From: Hoplostethus atlanticus
Lineage: Eukaryota > Chordata > Actinopteri > Trachichthyiformes > Trachichthyidae
Assembly (NCBI GenBank): GCA_034670405.1
Contig: JAXDDX010000010.1
Location: forward strand, 1,884,001-1,948,000
Length of the DNA stretch: 64,000 nucleotides
Reading direction: 5' to 3'
The notes below the pieces were generated by a model. That model made no database searches, was not told where the DNA came from, and saw nothing but the letters and a program-made list of their open reading frames with translations. How positions within the stretch are numbered: the stretch's first letter is position 1; the number at the start of each line of letters is the position of its first letter. Below are positions 30,426-57,093 of the stretch, one piece after another. Made by a program: the position numbers and the translations under genes.

Positions 30426-30431
30426 CCTTAA

Positions 30432-32998
<2,567 letters not shown>

Positions 32999-34044
32999 TG
33001 ATCTATGGCCCTTTACCTCGCCCATCCGTCATTGTCTCATTCCACAGAGTGGAGGAGAGCAGGAGATGAGAGAGGAGAGGAGAGGAGGAGAGCAGAAGGA
33101 GGAGAGGAGTAGTAAAGATGTCCCCTCAGCGGAATCTGAACTCATAGGACTCTCTGGCTCCTGTCTAAGTTTGATTGATTGATCGCTGGTCTCTTGGAAA
33201 AACTCTTAACCTTCTTTGGCCACATTGATTGTGGACACACATAAATAGTGGCTTCTCTCTCAATCTCTCTCTCTCTGTCCTACACAGACACATATGCACA
33301 TGCAAGCACATACCAGCTCGAACATGAAACAAAGTAGTTTGATATTAAATTCTCCAAAGTTTCTTTACATGACGCATGTTCCACTGCAGTGTGGTGTTGA
33401 TGCAATGGTAGCCACTGCAGATGCATCTGACCTGCATCTATCCTCCAGTACAATGCTAGTGGCTGCTGTAGGCGTCTTTTCTCCAGTGATGTACATTGGA
33501 ACTGTGGTGTTAAAGGAAAGGGATGCACACCCTGTTGTACATCCCTGACAGCGCTGAGAGCTTAGCTTGTTTTTGGAGTTTTCAGTTGTTGCTTAGTAAC
33601 AAGAGAGGAGGAGCCCAGTGGATACAGGCTGTAATGTCTCTCAAATCATTTTCAGATCATTCCTTGCACCTCCAGGCTTAAAGAGCATGTATGTCACCCT
33701 GGCAAGCATGTATCTCCTTTAATTATCCTTCAAGTAGCCCCCTAGTAGCCTGAGGGCAAGCATGTTGTATGGGCCCCCCGATTACCCACCCTGTACATCA
33801 TGCTTCAGCTCTTTATCCTTCAAGATCCCATATTAATAGTTTATAGTTTAGGTTGTATTCAGGCTTCTCTGATGAGGCCATTTTCAATTTTAATTGTGCC
33901 TACATGCACATATATTCCAATGGGAATTAATATCACAAAATGCATCTACACTCAGATGTGGGTCAGGGTAAATTTTTATTGGCCCTTGGTGGTTGGATGC
34001 AGCAGTTAATAATCTGCACATGAGAAAAAGTGTAAGAAGGTAAG

Positions 34045-34105
<61 letters not shown>

Positions 34106-34135
34106 TGTAGTTGTAGTTGTAGTCGTAGTTGTAAG
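34045..34135. repeat. (TAG)n trinucleotide microsatellite
   Basis: About 90 bp of TAG units with TTG interruptions toward the 3' end. It reads as stop codons in one frame and as poly-threonine on the opposite strand; neither is a gene. Confidence 0.95.
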
Positions 34136-35928
34136 AAGTAGTTGTGCCAACATTTGACTTCTTCCCAGTAGTGGACTGTTGTGTGCAGTAAGGAGTGTGA
34201 CTTTTATGACAGCAACACCTGTATATAAAGCTGTATGTTTACTGGTCTGTTGATGCAAGTCAGTAAGGTGTTGCAATGTGACACACTGTTGTTGCTATGT
34301 ATTGCAATGTGTGAGGAATCGTTACCACCTGACAGGCTCTTTTAGGGCAGACAAGCAGAGCAGTAAGTGGCTATATTACAGCTAGCACAGGTGAAGTTAA
34401 TGCTTCTGGCTTGCACCTCGTTTAAGCTTGGCGTTTTTCATAGCAACGCTTATTATGCTTCACCAGGAATTTATGAAAGGTCCTGCCATCCCAGTACTCT
34501 TCATCACAGCACCTTGACTCCCAATCACTCCTGACATGATGGCTGTATAAATCACAGCAACAAAGACTCTCCCTCTCTCTCTTGTGCCCTCCACCCCAAG
34601 ATACCACTCTCTCATTTTCCCTTTTCTTCATCTCGCTCGGTGACTCCTTGCTCTCCCCTCTCAGTCGCTCACTCTCTCATCATCGTTTTCTTGTTTCTCC
34701 CATCTCTCATTTCCCCTGAAAGCACAAATTGATATGTGACTGTGTGCATAGTACATATTTTTAAATATGTACATACATCAGTATGTGTGGATTAGAAACA
34801 GAGGCAAGTTAAGGCTGCATTTTGAAAATGAGCGCAGGAGATACAAAGCACCATGGGAATTCGGCGGGTGCCATCATCACTCTCTTTGCTCGCCTCCCCC
34901 AAGTGCTCCTGGGTAATTTGGAGGCTGAAAGCAGAGTAATTAATTAGGCCACCCAATGAGAACGTATTTGTGTTTCTATTTGTGTGTGTGTGTGTTTGTG
35001 TGTGCGTCCATGTGGGTGTGCTCATGCATTTTTGTGCTTACTTCATCTATACTCGGGAGGAGGAGTAGGGCTGTAAAATGTAATAAATCATTCCACATAG
35101 TGCCATTTGACTCCCCTTTCAAGATGTTTCTGTTCTTGAAATCCCCGTGCCCCAACCCCACCTGGCTCCAAGGTGCCAAGATATATATAGGCAACACAAA
35201 AGACACAAGACAAGGGTGTCATTTCAGTTCTTGGTCAATGTTGATTTGTTTACATTTATTTATTTTTAGTAGTTTATGATCAACTCCAAGTCAAGTTTGT
35301 AATTCATGTTAATGACAAAATAAGTGGATTGCATCTTTAGTGATTTATAAAAGCTAAAGGTAATTTCAATGAAAGGTGTGAATGCTATAGATATACATTT
35401 CTGTCTATCATATTCTTTAATAATTGATGATCAAATGACCATTCAGTGGAATTTAGGTTAAAGTCAATGAACATTTGAGGCCTAAGATCGTATTATGTGG
35501 ATACAAAACTCAGCAGGGTGTAGGGAAGTCTGTTTATTCATATATTTCAGAGTGGGAACCATACAAATGCTTTATTTATAGAGCTCAGCCTACTTCTGTG
35601 TTTTTAAGCTGCAAGCATCTTTACTGTAAAGTATCCCACGCATCCAGATGTGTGGTTGCTATTGGTTACAGGCCAAGGCTGATAAGAAAGGCCTGGCCTG
35701 TATTCAGAAAATCGGCATCCAGTACGCACTATATGAATGGGGATTAAGTTGTCAGTCACTCTTGATATGCTATATATATACTATAGGTGATCCCACACTG
35801 TTTGTGAAACAGGAGTATGAAGTGTTAAAAATGAACATATGCTCTTCAGCCAGACAGAGATCCCTGCTCAAACCAAACCTCTCAGGCTCCCAGAATTAAT
35901 TATTGCTCGGTAGTTCGGTCACAGATGG

Positions 35929-35951
35929 TTTGTGTGTGTGTGTGTGTGTGT

Positions 35952-35988
<37 letters not shown>

Positions 35989-36000
35989 TGTGTGTGTGGT
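35929..36000. repeat. (GT)n microsatellite
   Basis: About 70 bp of GT repeat with two CT interruptions. Confidence 0.95.
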
Positions 36001-36947
36001 TTCTCAGCAAATCAAAAGTGGTAATGCACGCATCCCTCTCATTGTCTGCAGTTGAACGTTCAGGAGAATGAGGAAGGTAGAGAGGGACACTTTTAGTTTC
36101 TGTCTTCTCTTTGTTCACTACTAAGTGTTGAGACTCTGATTGTAAGTTCGGGTTTGTCATGGGACTCACCTTATCAGAAAACACTGAATTTGTCTGTGTG
36201 ACACATTGATTTTCACAGTAGACATGTAGACACATCTTCCCTGTATCTTCCCCCTGATTTTACATCAATCTTGCTTGCTCCATCTGTTATTTTACAGCCT
36301 TACATCTTAAATATCATACATGGCTTTAATTTATGGCATCTTTTGTCATAGAAACAGCTGTCACACTTTTTATTATATGCACTGCACACAACATTGAACA
36401 TTGAACATTGAATTCTGCCCCCAAAAGTAATTGTTTGGAACATTCACACTTTGTTCTCTTTTCAGCATTGTATTGTGTATTGTGTTACAGTATGTCTATT
36501 CAGATCTGTTTTACAATATGGCCTCTACAGTATTAAGTTGTGGATAGATGCAGGGTAGGGGACACCTCTAGAGGCTACAAATGAACAAAAGAGCAGCCGG
36601 TTGTATTTGTACAGTAAATTTCTTTGTATTTAACTAAGCCCTTATGTTCTTTTCAGCACCGCCCTGCTTCACATTGACACATTCACAATACAGCCACAGT
36701 CCTCTACTGTGGTTGGAGGGGATAGGGGCCTCACTCAGGGGTAGTGATGAGGTAAGAGAGAGCATTTCTCTTTCGCTTTCTCTGCCTAGAATTTCCTATC
36801 TGGTCTGGGCAATCTTCTGGTCACAAACCTACTTTTCTAACCTTTATTGTTGTGATTCTGTTGATCCCTGAAGGAGAAATGTTCTTTGCAGTTGCCCCCC
36901 ACACAGATCAGAGAACAGAGTCCGCTACAAATCAGCACCCTCTAAGG

Positions 36948-37120
36948 CAGTGGTTCCCAATCCAGTCCTCAAGTACCCTCCAGCTCTACAAAGGCACACC
37001 TGAACCAATTAGAGGCTTCACATTTTCATGATACCTTAATTGGTTCAGGTGTGCCTGAGTAGAGCTGGAGCTAAAACCTGCAGGACAGGGGGTACTTGAG
37101 GACTGGATTGGGAACCACTG
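36948..37120. mobile_element. Palindromic hAT-type MITE, 173 bp
   Basis: The element begins CAGTGGTTCCCAATCCAGTC and ends with its near-perfect reverse complement (GACTGGATTGGGAACCACTG). The inverted arms extend inward through GTACTTGAGG and a CACCTGAACCAATTA core, so it could fold into a long hairpin. It is flanked by near-identical 8-bp repeats, CTCTAAGG at 36940-36947 and CTCTAATG at 37121-37128. It lies 182 bp upstream of exon 13. Confidence 0.92.
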
Positions 37121-37205
37121 CTCTAATGGATTCAGTGCATTGTTTAAAAACACGTCAGCAGGGCAGATGCTTGTTGTCACAGGGGCCTGAACCTGGGCCC
37201 TCTAG

Positions 37206-38598
<1,393 letters not shown>

Positions 38599-38624
38599 TG
38601 ACAGATAGGCTACGCCAAAATAAA

Positions 38625-38939
38625 GGCCCCCTTTACACCTGGAATTAATGCGTCATGTATCTGGATTGTGCCTTAATATGATTTAGCTGGATTACATTTA
38701 CACCTGACATCAAAATGCGTCTCGGGTAAACATTGCAATAGGAATTCTCTTTCCCCACATAATGCAGATTGCCATGTACTTAATAATAATATTTCTGTCC
38801 TGTAAAATTGACTGTTCTCCATCCATGATCCATCCATCCATCTCCATCCATTTAAACCAGGAATTTATGTGTTTTTTGGTCTATCCCAATACAATCTCAT
38901 CACCCAGGACACATGTTAATGCCAGGTGTAAAGGGGCTC
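38625..38939. mobile_element. MITE with ~25-bp terminal inverted repeats
   Basis: The left end GGCCCCCTTTACACCTGG and the following AATTAATG are mirrored at the right end by CATGTTAATGCCAGGTGTAA and GGGGCTC. The internal sequence is non-coding. The flanks both read AAA, but the target duplication is too short to assign the superfamily with certainty; Harbinger or Kolobok types are candidates. Confidence 0.75.
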
Positions 38940-41129
38940 AAAGTTACCACAGCTTTGGATGTCCTGGCATAAAGAGATGTTCAGTTCAGCTCAGTTCAGT
39001 TCAGTGAGAGTCAGCAATGATCTCCATTTCTGGACAGGGAGATACCACATTAACAGTTGGTTCAATAAATATCTACATTCTAAGTGTGATGTGTCAGACA
39101 GTAAGGTAAATTGAATGTACATGTGTGTACTTTTGGGTGCAAATGAGTGTATATGGCGTATGTGGTGCCATAGGGATGAATTATATGCTTCTGGAAGATG
39201 CTGAATCATGGCTTTGAGGCCTTTTTCAGGACTGAAGCTCTGATCTTTAACGATGATGATTTGTGATCTTGAGTGATGCTGAAAGTGGGATTGGAACAGT
39301 AGCAATGATAGAATAATTCATTGATTGATTTATTCATGCATCAACATTTCTTGATAATTCAAAGAAAAGCAATATGTGCAATACGCTACTCTGCACCAAA
39401 GACCACATCGCATACACTGTCCTTCAACATTAATAAAATGAACTGAGAGAATCAAACATTACACCATATAGACTAAAGGTAAAATTCCCAAAGTGCTAGT
39501 ATGGTTATAAAAGGACTGTAGTCAGGCACATAAATATCTACAATCATCCCGGGACGTCAACGGGCCCATTGGCATCTAAAGAAATAGTGGGCCTCATTGT
39601 CCAATAAGTAAACCCCTTAGTGAGTGCCCGAACACACTGTCAGCCATGGTGGTTATTGACAGCCGTCTAAATGGCTGTAAACTATACTGATTTAATGGCC
39701 ACGTGTCAAGCGTTGACCAATATTACTTCATTTTTGTTTGCTATTTTTTAAGTGCTTATCTTGATGTCAAAAACAAATAACACATTGTCTGTTGTTTTGG
39801 AAAGTTTTCTAGGAAATATATCTTTACGTGTCCAATGTAGCAATACATGATCATATAACCTATGTAACCCACTTTTTTGGTCGAGTCGGAGTAATCAATA
39901 ATCACTACCTAGCCACTTAAACACAAAAGTGGAGCACAGAAGAGGAGGGAGAAAAGAGAGCAGGAGGAAGAAACAGCTTTTCACAGTTTTTCACAGCTGC
40001 TTTGTTAGCAGCAACATAATCACCCTAAGAGACTGATAAGTGACTGCAAGTTTCCTCTTCGTTTTGCATGTGCAATACAATGATCACTAGGCTTTATCAG
40101 CGCCAAAAAACATTAGGTATTAGGTCAAATTTAATTAACAGGGATAAATGACTATGTGCGAACAGGTGCAGTAATATTTCATAGCCTACTGGAGTCTGTC
40201 GCACCAATAGCCTCTAGGTGTTACATAACATGTGTTAGCAAGCTTGTTTGTTTTGCTATGTGTGCATCATTATCTGGTTGACCTGTCACAGTTTGAAGCC
40301 TTATTAGGTTGTACCCCTACAGCCGCTGCTGTCTGTGGTGTCGATCAGGGGTTACGTTTGTGGTATGCCAGTTGGCACAGTGTCGTCCGCTTGTCATTTT
40401 CACAGTTGTCCACGCTGTGATAGATATACCTGCTAATTTTATATGATGAATAGCATGGTAGTGTACAAGTGTTTATGTGGAGGAGGAGGGGGAGCCCAAC
40501 ACATTATGCTTGCCCCTGTCACTAAACTGTTAAGCCATGTCATGTGTTTTTGTATTTATATCCTTGTAGGAACCAGTCATCAATCATTTTCCTGGTCTTC
40601 ACATCTTAAAAGGGTTAGTTTAGGGTTAGGACCTGGGTTTAGGGTAAAGGTTAAATATAAGGAATTAATGAGGTTTACCAGGCTATTCTCCGTAGCATGT
40701 AAGCGGGAATATGAATGGAATAGTTCTATGAGTAGCCCATAAAAACAGCTTAATGGAAATATTGTCTTATTTAGAGTTAGGTTAATAGTTTATTGCAGTC
40801 CATGTAAATGTAGTCAATGTGCATGTAAAAAACGTTGTGTAGGCTATAATCGTGTCCAGTAAAAATTCCGTCGACAAGAAGACGATAATATCGGTTTCGG
40901 TAAATTTTCGGTTTATCTTCCAGCCCTACTGTGTGTTAGGGTGCACGTGTCCGTGCACGCAGTAGGCCAAAGTGTCTGTAACAGGATTAGCTGTCCTGGG
41001 TTTGTTCTGGGAGATTATGTATGTAATGATTTCAATCTCCCTGAGTAGAAAGCAGCAGCACCTTCACTGGCCTCAGAGTGGCGATGGCAATCAGAGATGA
41101 TTTTCTGGACGAGGTTCCAGTGGAATTGG

Positions 41130-41168
41130 CACACGCACGCACACACACACACACACACACTCACACAC
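41130..41168. repeat. (CA)n microsatellite
   Basis: CA repeat with GC interruptions at its 5' end. Confidence 0.9.
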
Positions 41169-41189
41169 ATATACAGTATATAGACTTAT

Positions 41190-41340
41190 ATATAGTCTTG
41201 CTATCTTTATGGGGACCTTCCACTGACTACATCTCTGACCCTAACCTTAAACCTAAACCCAAGTCCTAACCATAACCTGTCCTCACTTTGGAGGATTTTT
41301 GTTCTATCCTTGCGAGGACATGTGGTCCTCACAAGTACAG
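41190..41340. repeat. Dispersed fish repeat (GGGGACC ... GTGGTCCTC type)
   Basis: Contains ATGGGGACCTTCCACTGAC, an array of CCCTAACC/AAACCTAAACC-like words, and TGCGAGGACATGTGGTCCTC before CA-rich sequence. I recognise this as a pattern seen repeatedly in teleost introns but cannot name it. Confidence 0.45.
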
Positions 41341-41579
41341 AAATACACATACATACACACACATAAACTCACACATTCACACTGCATGATGAACTGTAGC
41401 TGACAGATGACCCACTCACCTTTAATGTGACACAAAAGGCAATGTGTTGAGGGGCCGATTGCTTTAGTTTCCCTGTTTGTTGCAGCTCACTGTGAAGCCA
41501 CGTGTGATTACAGTGACACACCCCGATAGCAGCAGAGCCTGTCTCCTAGGCAGACAGCAGGTGAGAGTGGTGAGTAAGG

Positions 41580-41618
41580 ATGAGAGAAGGACAGTGGGAG
41601 AGAGAGTGTAGTTTGAGA

Positions 41619-41665
<47 letters not shown>

Positions 41666-41870
41666 TGGAGGTGGAAAGAGAGAGGGGGGGGTTATTTGGA
41701 GAGAGATGAGATGGATTGAGTTGGAAGGAGGGAAAGGGAGAGGAGGAGGGATTTGGACACAGAAGAGTTGGAGGGAGAGAAGGAGAGAGAGGTGGAGCAT
41801 TTGGAGGGAGAGAGACATGGAGAGAGGGTGGGAGTGAGATGGAGGGTGAGAGAGGGTTAAGTGAAAGAGA
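41580..41870. repeat. Purine-rich region with (GA)n core
   Basis: About 290 bp of G/A-rich + strand including a (GA)n core at roughly 41621-41660. It creates long low-complexity shadow ORFs on both strands. Confidence 0.9.
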
Positions 41871-42013
41871 GATTGGCTTCTTTATTTCCAGATGGCTGTC
41901 TGGCGATGACACGTTCACTGAGAGCCGTCACAGAACATCACATTTGCCTCACCTGCCAGCACTGCCCCACTGCTCTCTTGTCAAGCCTGCCACAGGCCAA
42001 TGGTTCACTCACG

Positions 42014-42080
42014 CGCCCACACACACACACAAACATACACAAACATACACAAACATACACACACATACACACACACACAC
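42014..42080. repeat. CA-rich microsatellite
   Basis: CA repeat mixed with an ACAAACATAC unit repeated three times. Confidence 0.85.
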
Positions 42081-43795
42081 AAAATCTCTTTTTCTCTCTC
42101 ACTCAAGCCATCACAGAGAGGCAGCCTGCCACTACTGGACAGTAATAAGATTCAGATCCTGCAGGCCCCCCTGTTCACCGTATGGATTTCCCTATAATGA
42201 CATTCTGAGGCAGATTGAGTTTGCTTTTGTAAAACACAGGGCTTGAATAAGCAGAGAGGAAGGCGAAGTACAGTTGCCACTCTGCATTTTGCTACACTGG
42301 CGTTTCTTTCCCCTAAACCTTATTCTAACAATCATGATACACCGTGGCACATTGTAATAGCCGATTTGTCCCAACTGGGATTTGCGGGTTTCTCTGGGTT
42401 GGACATTCAGTATTCAGTATTCAGAGCAGGCGGGGAGGGATAGGGCTGCTGGCTTAGTTTGGACAGTTTGATATAAAGTAGTATTTGTTTAGTAAGCGCC
42501 CCTGGGAGTTGTGCACTATAGTCTTAAATGGAATTGTGCACAGTATCGGGCCTTTAGAGACAAGGTTACTTAATGCAAACAGCTCGTGGGTGCTATGTGT
42601 AGTGCGGTGGTTCCTGCCACCTCCGTCTGCAACTGAAAACAGACCAACTGAAACAGCTACAGGTACAGTATTGACCAACTATGTCTGCAGCAGGATTTTA
42701 TGATACTTAACATAGTTACCCACAGGGGTTATCCACAAGGTTGCTATATAGCACTGGGAGACTGAATCCAGTGTCAGGGTATACTTCTCCATTTGTGCTA
42801 CAAGACATCACATCTCATGCAATCACATCTCTCACAGTCCACTTGCAGCGTACAACCATCCTCCGTAATCCTCACCCCTCAGACAAACATGTTTTCTCTC
42901 TCTTGCAATGGAAGAAAATGTAGAAAGAACAAAGCTCGATCTGCTTTGTTGGAAGTATGTGGGATAATCTGGTTCTTCACAGTGGAAAACCCACATAATC
43001 CAGAGCTAGCCCTTTGAAATGTGTGACAACAAGCTGAAAATTCCAACACAAGAGACAGAATGCAGCATCTTTCACTGAGTGCAAAGGATGAGAAAACCTA
43101 GTACCAACCCTGACACCTCGACTACCCTCATACCTTGTACATTACCAGAAAAAGATGATGCTATTGCAAGGGCAGGGCACCTCAAAGTCACATAATGTAT
43201 AAAATTCAGCTCCCTGAGGAAAATAAAATAAAACGATAATACATTTAAATAGATAAAATGACAAAGAAACAAATTCATATTCAAGATGAAAGACCAACAG
43301 CAAACTCAGCAAACATGCTTCATTAACCGTGGATAAGCGATAATGTATACTGAATAATGGTGCCTAATGTTAGAATAGTTAATATTTTTACTGTCACATA
43401 TTTTTACTTTGTCTTTTGGAAGCAGTGGAAACAGCAATAGGAACAATTAAACTACTTGGAGTGGAGATTAAGGTACATCCCTTTTGTATTCTTTTGGTAT
43501 TAAATGGGAACAAATTGCACTTTATCTCACTTGTTAATGTTAACAATCACTGCTGCTTAATACAAGAAATCCACACATCTGAAAAAGATCTTTAGAGATA
43601 AAATGACAAGTTGGTCTTTTCTTTTCAGTTAAATCTGAATTAGACCTGATATTAGATATAAGATCACTTTAGTTTGACAACTGGAATTTGTATTTTCATC
43701 TATACCTCCAATGTATGTACGCAAGCACGCGCACACACGCACACGCGCGTGTGCACGTGCAGCAGCAGCATAGCCATATGCATTCTCTTAGAAAG

Positions 43796-43880
43796 GTCAG
43801 AGTGCAGGGTTGGCCGCAGTGCAGCGTCCCTGTGGCAGTTGGGGGTTCAGTGCCTTTTTAAGGTCACTTCTGCAGTGTGA
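43796..43880. repeat. Remnant of a common fish dispersed repeat
   Basis: The stretch with CAGTTGGGGGTTCAGTGCC followed by a TCACTTCTGCAGTGTGA end resembles the frequent teleost pattern 'GGGGTTCAGTGCCTTGCTCAAGGGCAC'. Family not assigned. Confidence 0.4.
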
Positions 43881-44084
43881 GTTAGCAACATAGATACATC
43901 AGCAACCCTCCAGTCTCCTTCCTCAGCGCTGCAATAATAAGTAATGGTTCTTAGTTTCTAATGTTAAAGATTGTAAAAATCTGAGGGCCAAGTTGAAATC
44001 AAGCCAGGAATTTTGACATATGGTTTGATGTCGGAGGACAGCGCTGGCCTAGGCTGTTCAAGATACTTCTAATGAAGTCAAGGG

Positions 44085-44403
44085 GGGCAAATGAGAGAAC
44101 CTTAGACTTGCTCTCATTTAGCTGGAGAAAATGATTGCCAGCCAGGATTTGATGTCCTCAAGGCAGTCATTACAGTCCTTTAGGGAACACAGGTCACTGG
44201 GTTTCAAAGGGAGGTATTCTGAACAATAAGGCCCAGTGGGACCATATAGATGGAGAAGAGGATAGGCCCTAAATTGGTCCCTTGAGGGACACCACAGGTG
44301 GTGGTAGCAGAAAAGCAGAGAAGGTTCAGTTTCTAAGGAGGCAAACCACTTGAGATCTGTGCCCTGAATGCCAACCCCATGCGCTCTTTGGATGAAAACA
44401 GGT
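44085..44403 (-). pseudogene. Decayed non-LTR retrotransposon reverse transcriptase fragment
   Basis: On the minus strand the frames spell HGVGIQGTDLKWFAS, then (frame-shifted) CGVPQGTNLGPILFSIYMVP, then LPLKPSD, DCLEDIKSW and LQLNES. This is the order of motifs around the catalytic core of Rex/L2/CR1-type LINE reverse transcriptases. The segment that should carry Y-x-DD is deleted between the P-L-G and L-P-L-K-P blocks, and there are frameshifts, so it is inactive. Confidence 0.8.
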
Positions 44404-44528
44404 CCAAGGCACTCCAAAAATCTGTTAAAAGCCTTTATTCTATTTGACAAGTCATAATTGTACGGTAAAAACAGGACCCAGCATGTTTCAGCCGAAACGC
44501 GTAGGGCAGTGTTTTAAGAGTGCCTTGG
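44404..44528. mobile_element. Small TIR element abutting the LINE remnant
   Basis: A perfect 11-bp inverted pair, CCAAGGCACTC at 44404-44414 and GAGTGCCTTGG at 44518-44528, encloses 103 bp. The interior includes GTTTCAGCCGAAACGCGTAG, a motif seen in several non-autonomous vertebrate repeats. It ends exactly where the reverse transcriptase similarity stops, so it probably inserted into or next to the LINE. Confidence 0.55.
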
Positions 44529-47500
44529 AGCTCTCTTTTTTCCACATGATTACCAGTACTCCCTCTTCTTGTTGCCAGAGGTTTAACCAAGAACTTCTCA
44601 GTCATTAGTTAGTCTAACTCTAGGCTAATCTGTCAACTCGCATTATAATAACCAACCCAGTGTTACATCACGTGCAAAGATACTGAAAACCACTATTTGA
44701 AAAGATAAAGTGTTATGATGAAGCCACACATTGTGTAATCCAGAATCAGAGCTGAAATGCATTGTGTCAGAATGACTGACAGTCAAACGGTGCAGGCTGT
44801 ATTAAAAGGTTACACATGTGCCTCAGCTAATCATCACACTATTCAGCTGAGTCATAGCTAAAATAATAAATGACGACTTAGTCAGGTTTGGTTTAAGTCA
44901 AGTCATTTATTTCTAAAGCGCTTTTAATAAAACAAGTTCATCACAAAGTGCTGAAGAGAGCAACAAACCTTTTATCAAAATTGTATTGATTGCATTGAAG
45001 TCCCAATTGGGCTTGGCAAATCAGCTCACTGTTAGCTTTGTTGATGTTTGTGTCTTTGGATGGAATTAATATTTATTGTCTGCCTGCATTCTTGATACAA
45101 GAACTGACAGTAAGTGTGAGTGTTAAATGTGTGTTGAAGTGGTAAATGGTTTGCTTACATGTTTGTATTTTAATTTATGGTAGAAGACATTTTCACCGAA
45201 TCCAGGTTTTCAAGAATCTTTAATGTATTTTGAAAAACTCCCTGTGGTGGACGTTACACAGGATTTAACCTGTGAAGTGCACTTTGTTCAATATGCTTTT
45301 TAAGTTTAAGTTGAATTGTTTTTCAGTACAATTACAAAATATGATGGAGATAGTCCCTTATTGAAACCTTCATTATAATTTATATAAATAATTTTCTTGT
45401 AGACGTGCTGTTTGGTACTCAATATATTTCTTGAACTGTTGGCATCTGCAATCAAAGCACGTTATCACATTTCAAATCGGTAGCTAACACCACAACACTT
45501 TGTTTGTGAGCAGCATTTTGCTTTTTGCAAGGAACCCACTTATCTCTCTTGCAACTATAATGACTATCAGTGAGTACCTGACTTTAATCACTATAATTCC
45601 CAGTTATACAATAAATTGTTTGACATCAGAGAATCAACAAATTAACAGATTCAAACTGCTATGCAGTGAAGCATTTACTCCACTTACATATAACAACTAT
45701 GATAGGAATTCAGTATGTTTCTGCATGAACCATTTCATTTTTAAATTATTCAGCAGACTCAATGAATGGATTTTTATAGAATTCTCTGTGAGTAATTTTT
45801 AGTCCTTCTTAGGGTGGTTTTCTTCTCCTGGATAAAGCCGGTAATGCCTTTGATTGGAATGGGAAGAAACCAAGCATTAGCTTAACATCACTAAAAAAAT
45901 GCAAAGCCCTCAGTGGATTAGCAAAATGTTCTTAGTAACACAATCTCATCATTAAATGGTTTCACTCTACATTTGTAGCAATCTTTGCATTCAAATTACA
46001 CTAGAAGAATACATTTGTTTTTCAGAGATAAAGAATTTGTTTTTCAGTGATCACTCTCATCAGGGAGACATTACTAAGAAATTGAATCCTTATTAATAAC
46101 ATGATGAATTGCGCCACACCAGAGTAATTTTGTGTTAAGATGAGGACAATTCAGATTGCCAGGGAAGTTGTTAAAAGTATACAAAGTTGAATATCTGTGG
46201 AGTCTGCAGATATATTTAATATATTTGTGATTATCCTTACTCCTCTCTGGTACTTATTGTATTGTCCTATGTGGTAAACCCCACCCATCTGGTACCCGAA
46301 GTAGGTTCAAACAAATACTGACATAGTTAGAATTAGTGTCCCTTAAATAGGAAAGTTAATTGAACAGTTAAACAAAATGTTTTGTCCGGGAAGTCAGTTG
46401 ATATCAGTAACTTTAAGCAACTATTATCGGCCATTTGATGTTCCAGCATGGAGCTCTCAGATTGTATTCAGATAATGATATTTCATTCAAGGCTGCAGTG
46501 AAAGGTGGTATTGATATCAAATAGCGGTTTCATTGGGTCTGAAGGCCACATACTGTACATGTGTGGTTATTGGTTATTGGTTATTGGTTATGTCATGTCC
46601 AGGAGAGAAAGGGAGGAAAGTGTTACGGGCTTCTCTCCATACCTCTAATGAGACTCTGGGGGTGGCTGCAAGAAAATACTTTTCTTTCCCTCTAAATTAA
46701 GGATGCAGATTAGTGTGAGTATGGTGAGGATTGGGTGAGATCGGATGTTGGATAGACCTACTTTAATCACATTTAAAATATTTAAACCGAATAACTAAAA
46801 TTCCTCGGAAAGAAATTATGAAATACTAGAGCAACAATATTGTTCCTATAAAAGGCACTGACGCAAACTGTCTTGTTCTGAGGCAAAAGCTCTTTTTACT
46901 ACAAATCAGCAACCAAATATTACTCTCCGACCCACATTTACTTGTGCAGGATGTGTGTCAACCCTGTCTGCCTGGAGGCTGTTTGGTTTGTGAGCTGGCC
47001 AACACGTTTGCCTCTAAAGGACACCTTTCCCCTTGATCATAGGGTCCAGAGAAATATCAGCTCCCACTAGACAGCTGACTTGGCTCTTCGTCTTTGAAGC
47101 ATCAACCCCCGAGGCCATCCACATCCTCTCCTCATTCTCCAGAACAGGGATAGAAAGTGCATGCTATGGACACATTGCAAAATTTGTGTTTTTACTCTCT
47201 CTCGGTATTTCAGTATTTCAGGTTTATGTTGACTTTATATAATTTTTGTTCTGGCAAACTCTGTTGTCTTTTTTTTTTTTTTGGGGGGGGGCGGGCAGTC
47301 AACTTGAATTATCTCAGACAGCCTAATAAAAGTCCCTCACACTCCTCACGCTCAAACAAATAGCAGGCAAGTTTCGCTTCTGCTGATTGGCCATTATCTC
47401 AGATAGACTCTCCTGTGCTTGAGCTGTCAAACCTAAAGGCTGCTATGCCGATATTTTATCTCTATTTTCTGGATGTTTACTCAGGTTCTCCGGCGCTCAT

Positions 47501-47826
47501 TTATTGAATTGACAGAGGTAGAGGAGGGAGAAGAGGAAGAAAGGTCTTATTAGAGCATTGAGCAAGGGGGGAGAAGTAGGATAATGTATAGGGCAGCAAT
47601 GCCTTTCCTCAGGGCTGTCAGGCTTTATATGCTCCCCGTCACGCTGCTCTGAGCAGCCTGATGACTTCATGGCCCTGAAATAGAGGTTTTCATCAGCGGA
47701 GACCTCCCTTGTCCACTAAACGATTAGACAGACAGTCATTTAGTTATGATTGCTGGGCGTTGTTCCGTAATCAATTTCAATGTTTGGGCCTGAGCGACGT
47801 GATGCGGTGGGTGGGTGTGATGTTAA

Positions 47827-57093
<9,267 letters not shown>

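Noticed and set aside
34045-34135. Minus-strand ORF with a long threonine run
   Set aside because: It is simply the TAG microsatellite read backwards.
41508-41918. Ser/Leu/Pro-rich minus-strand ORF over the purine tract
   Set aside because: A low-complexity shadow of the GA-rich region with no homology signal or codon structure.
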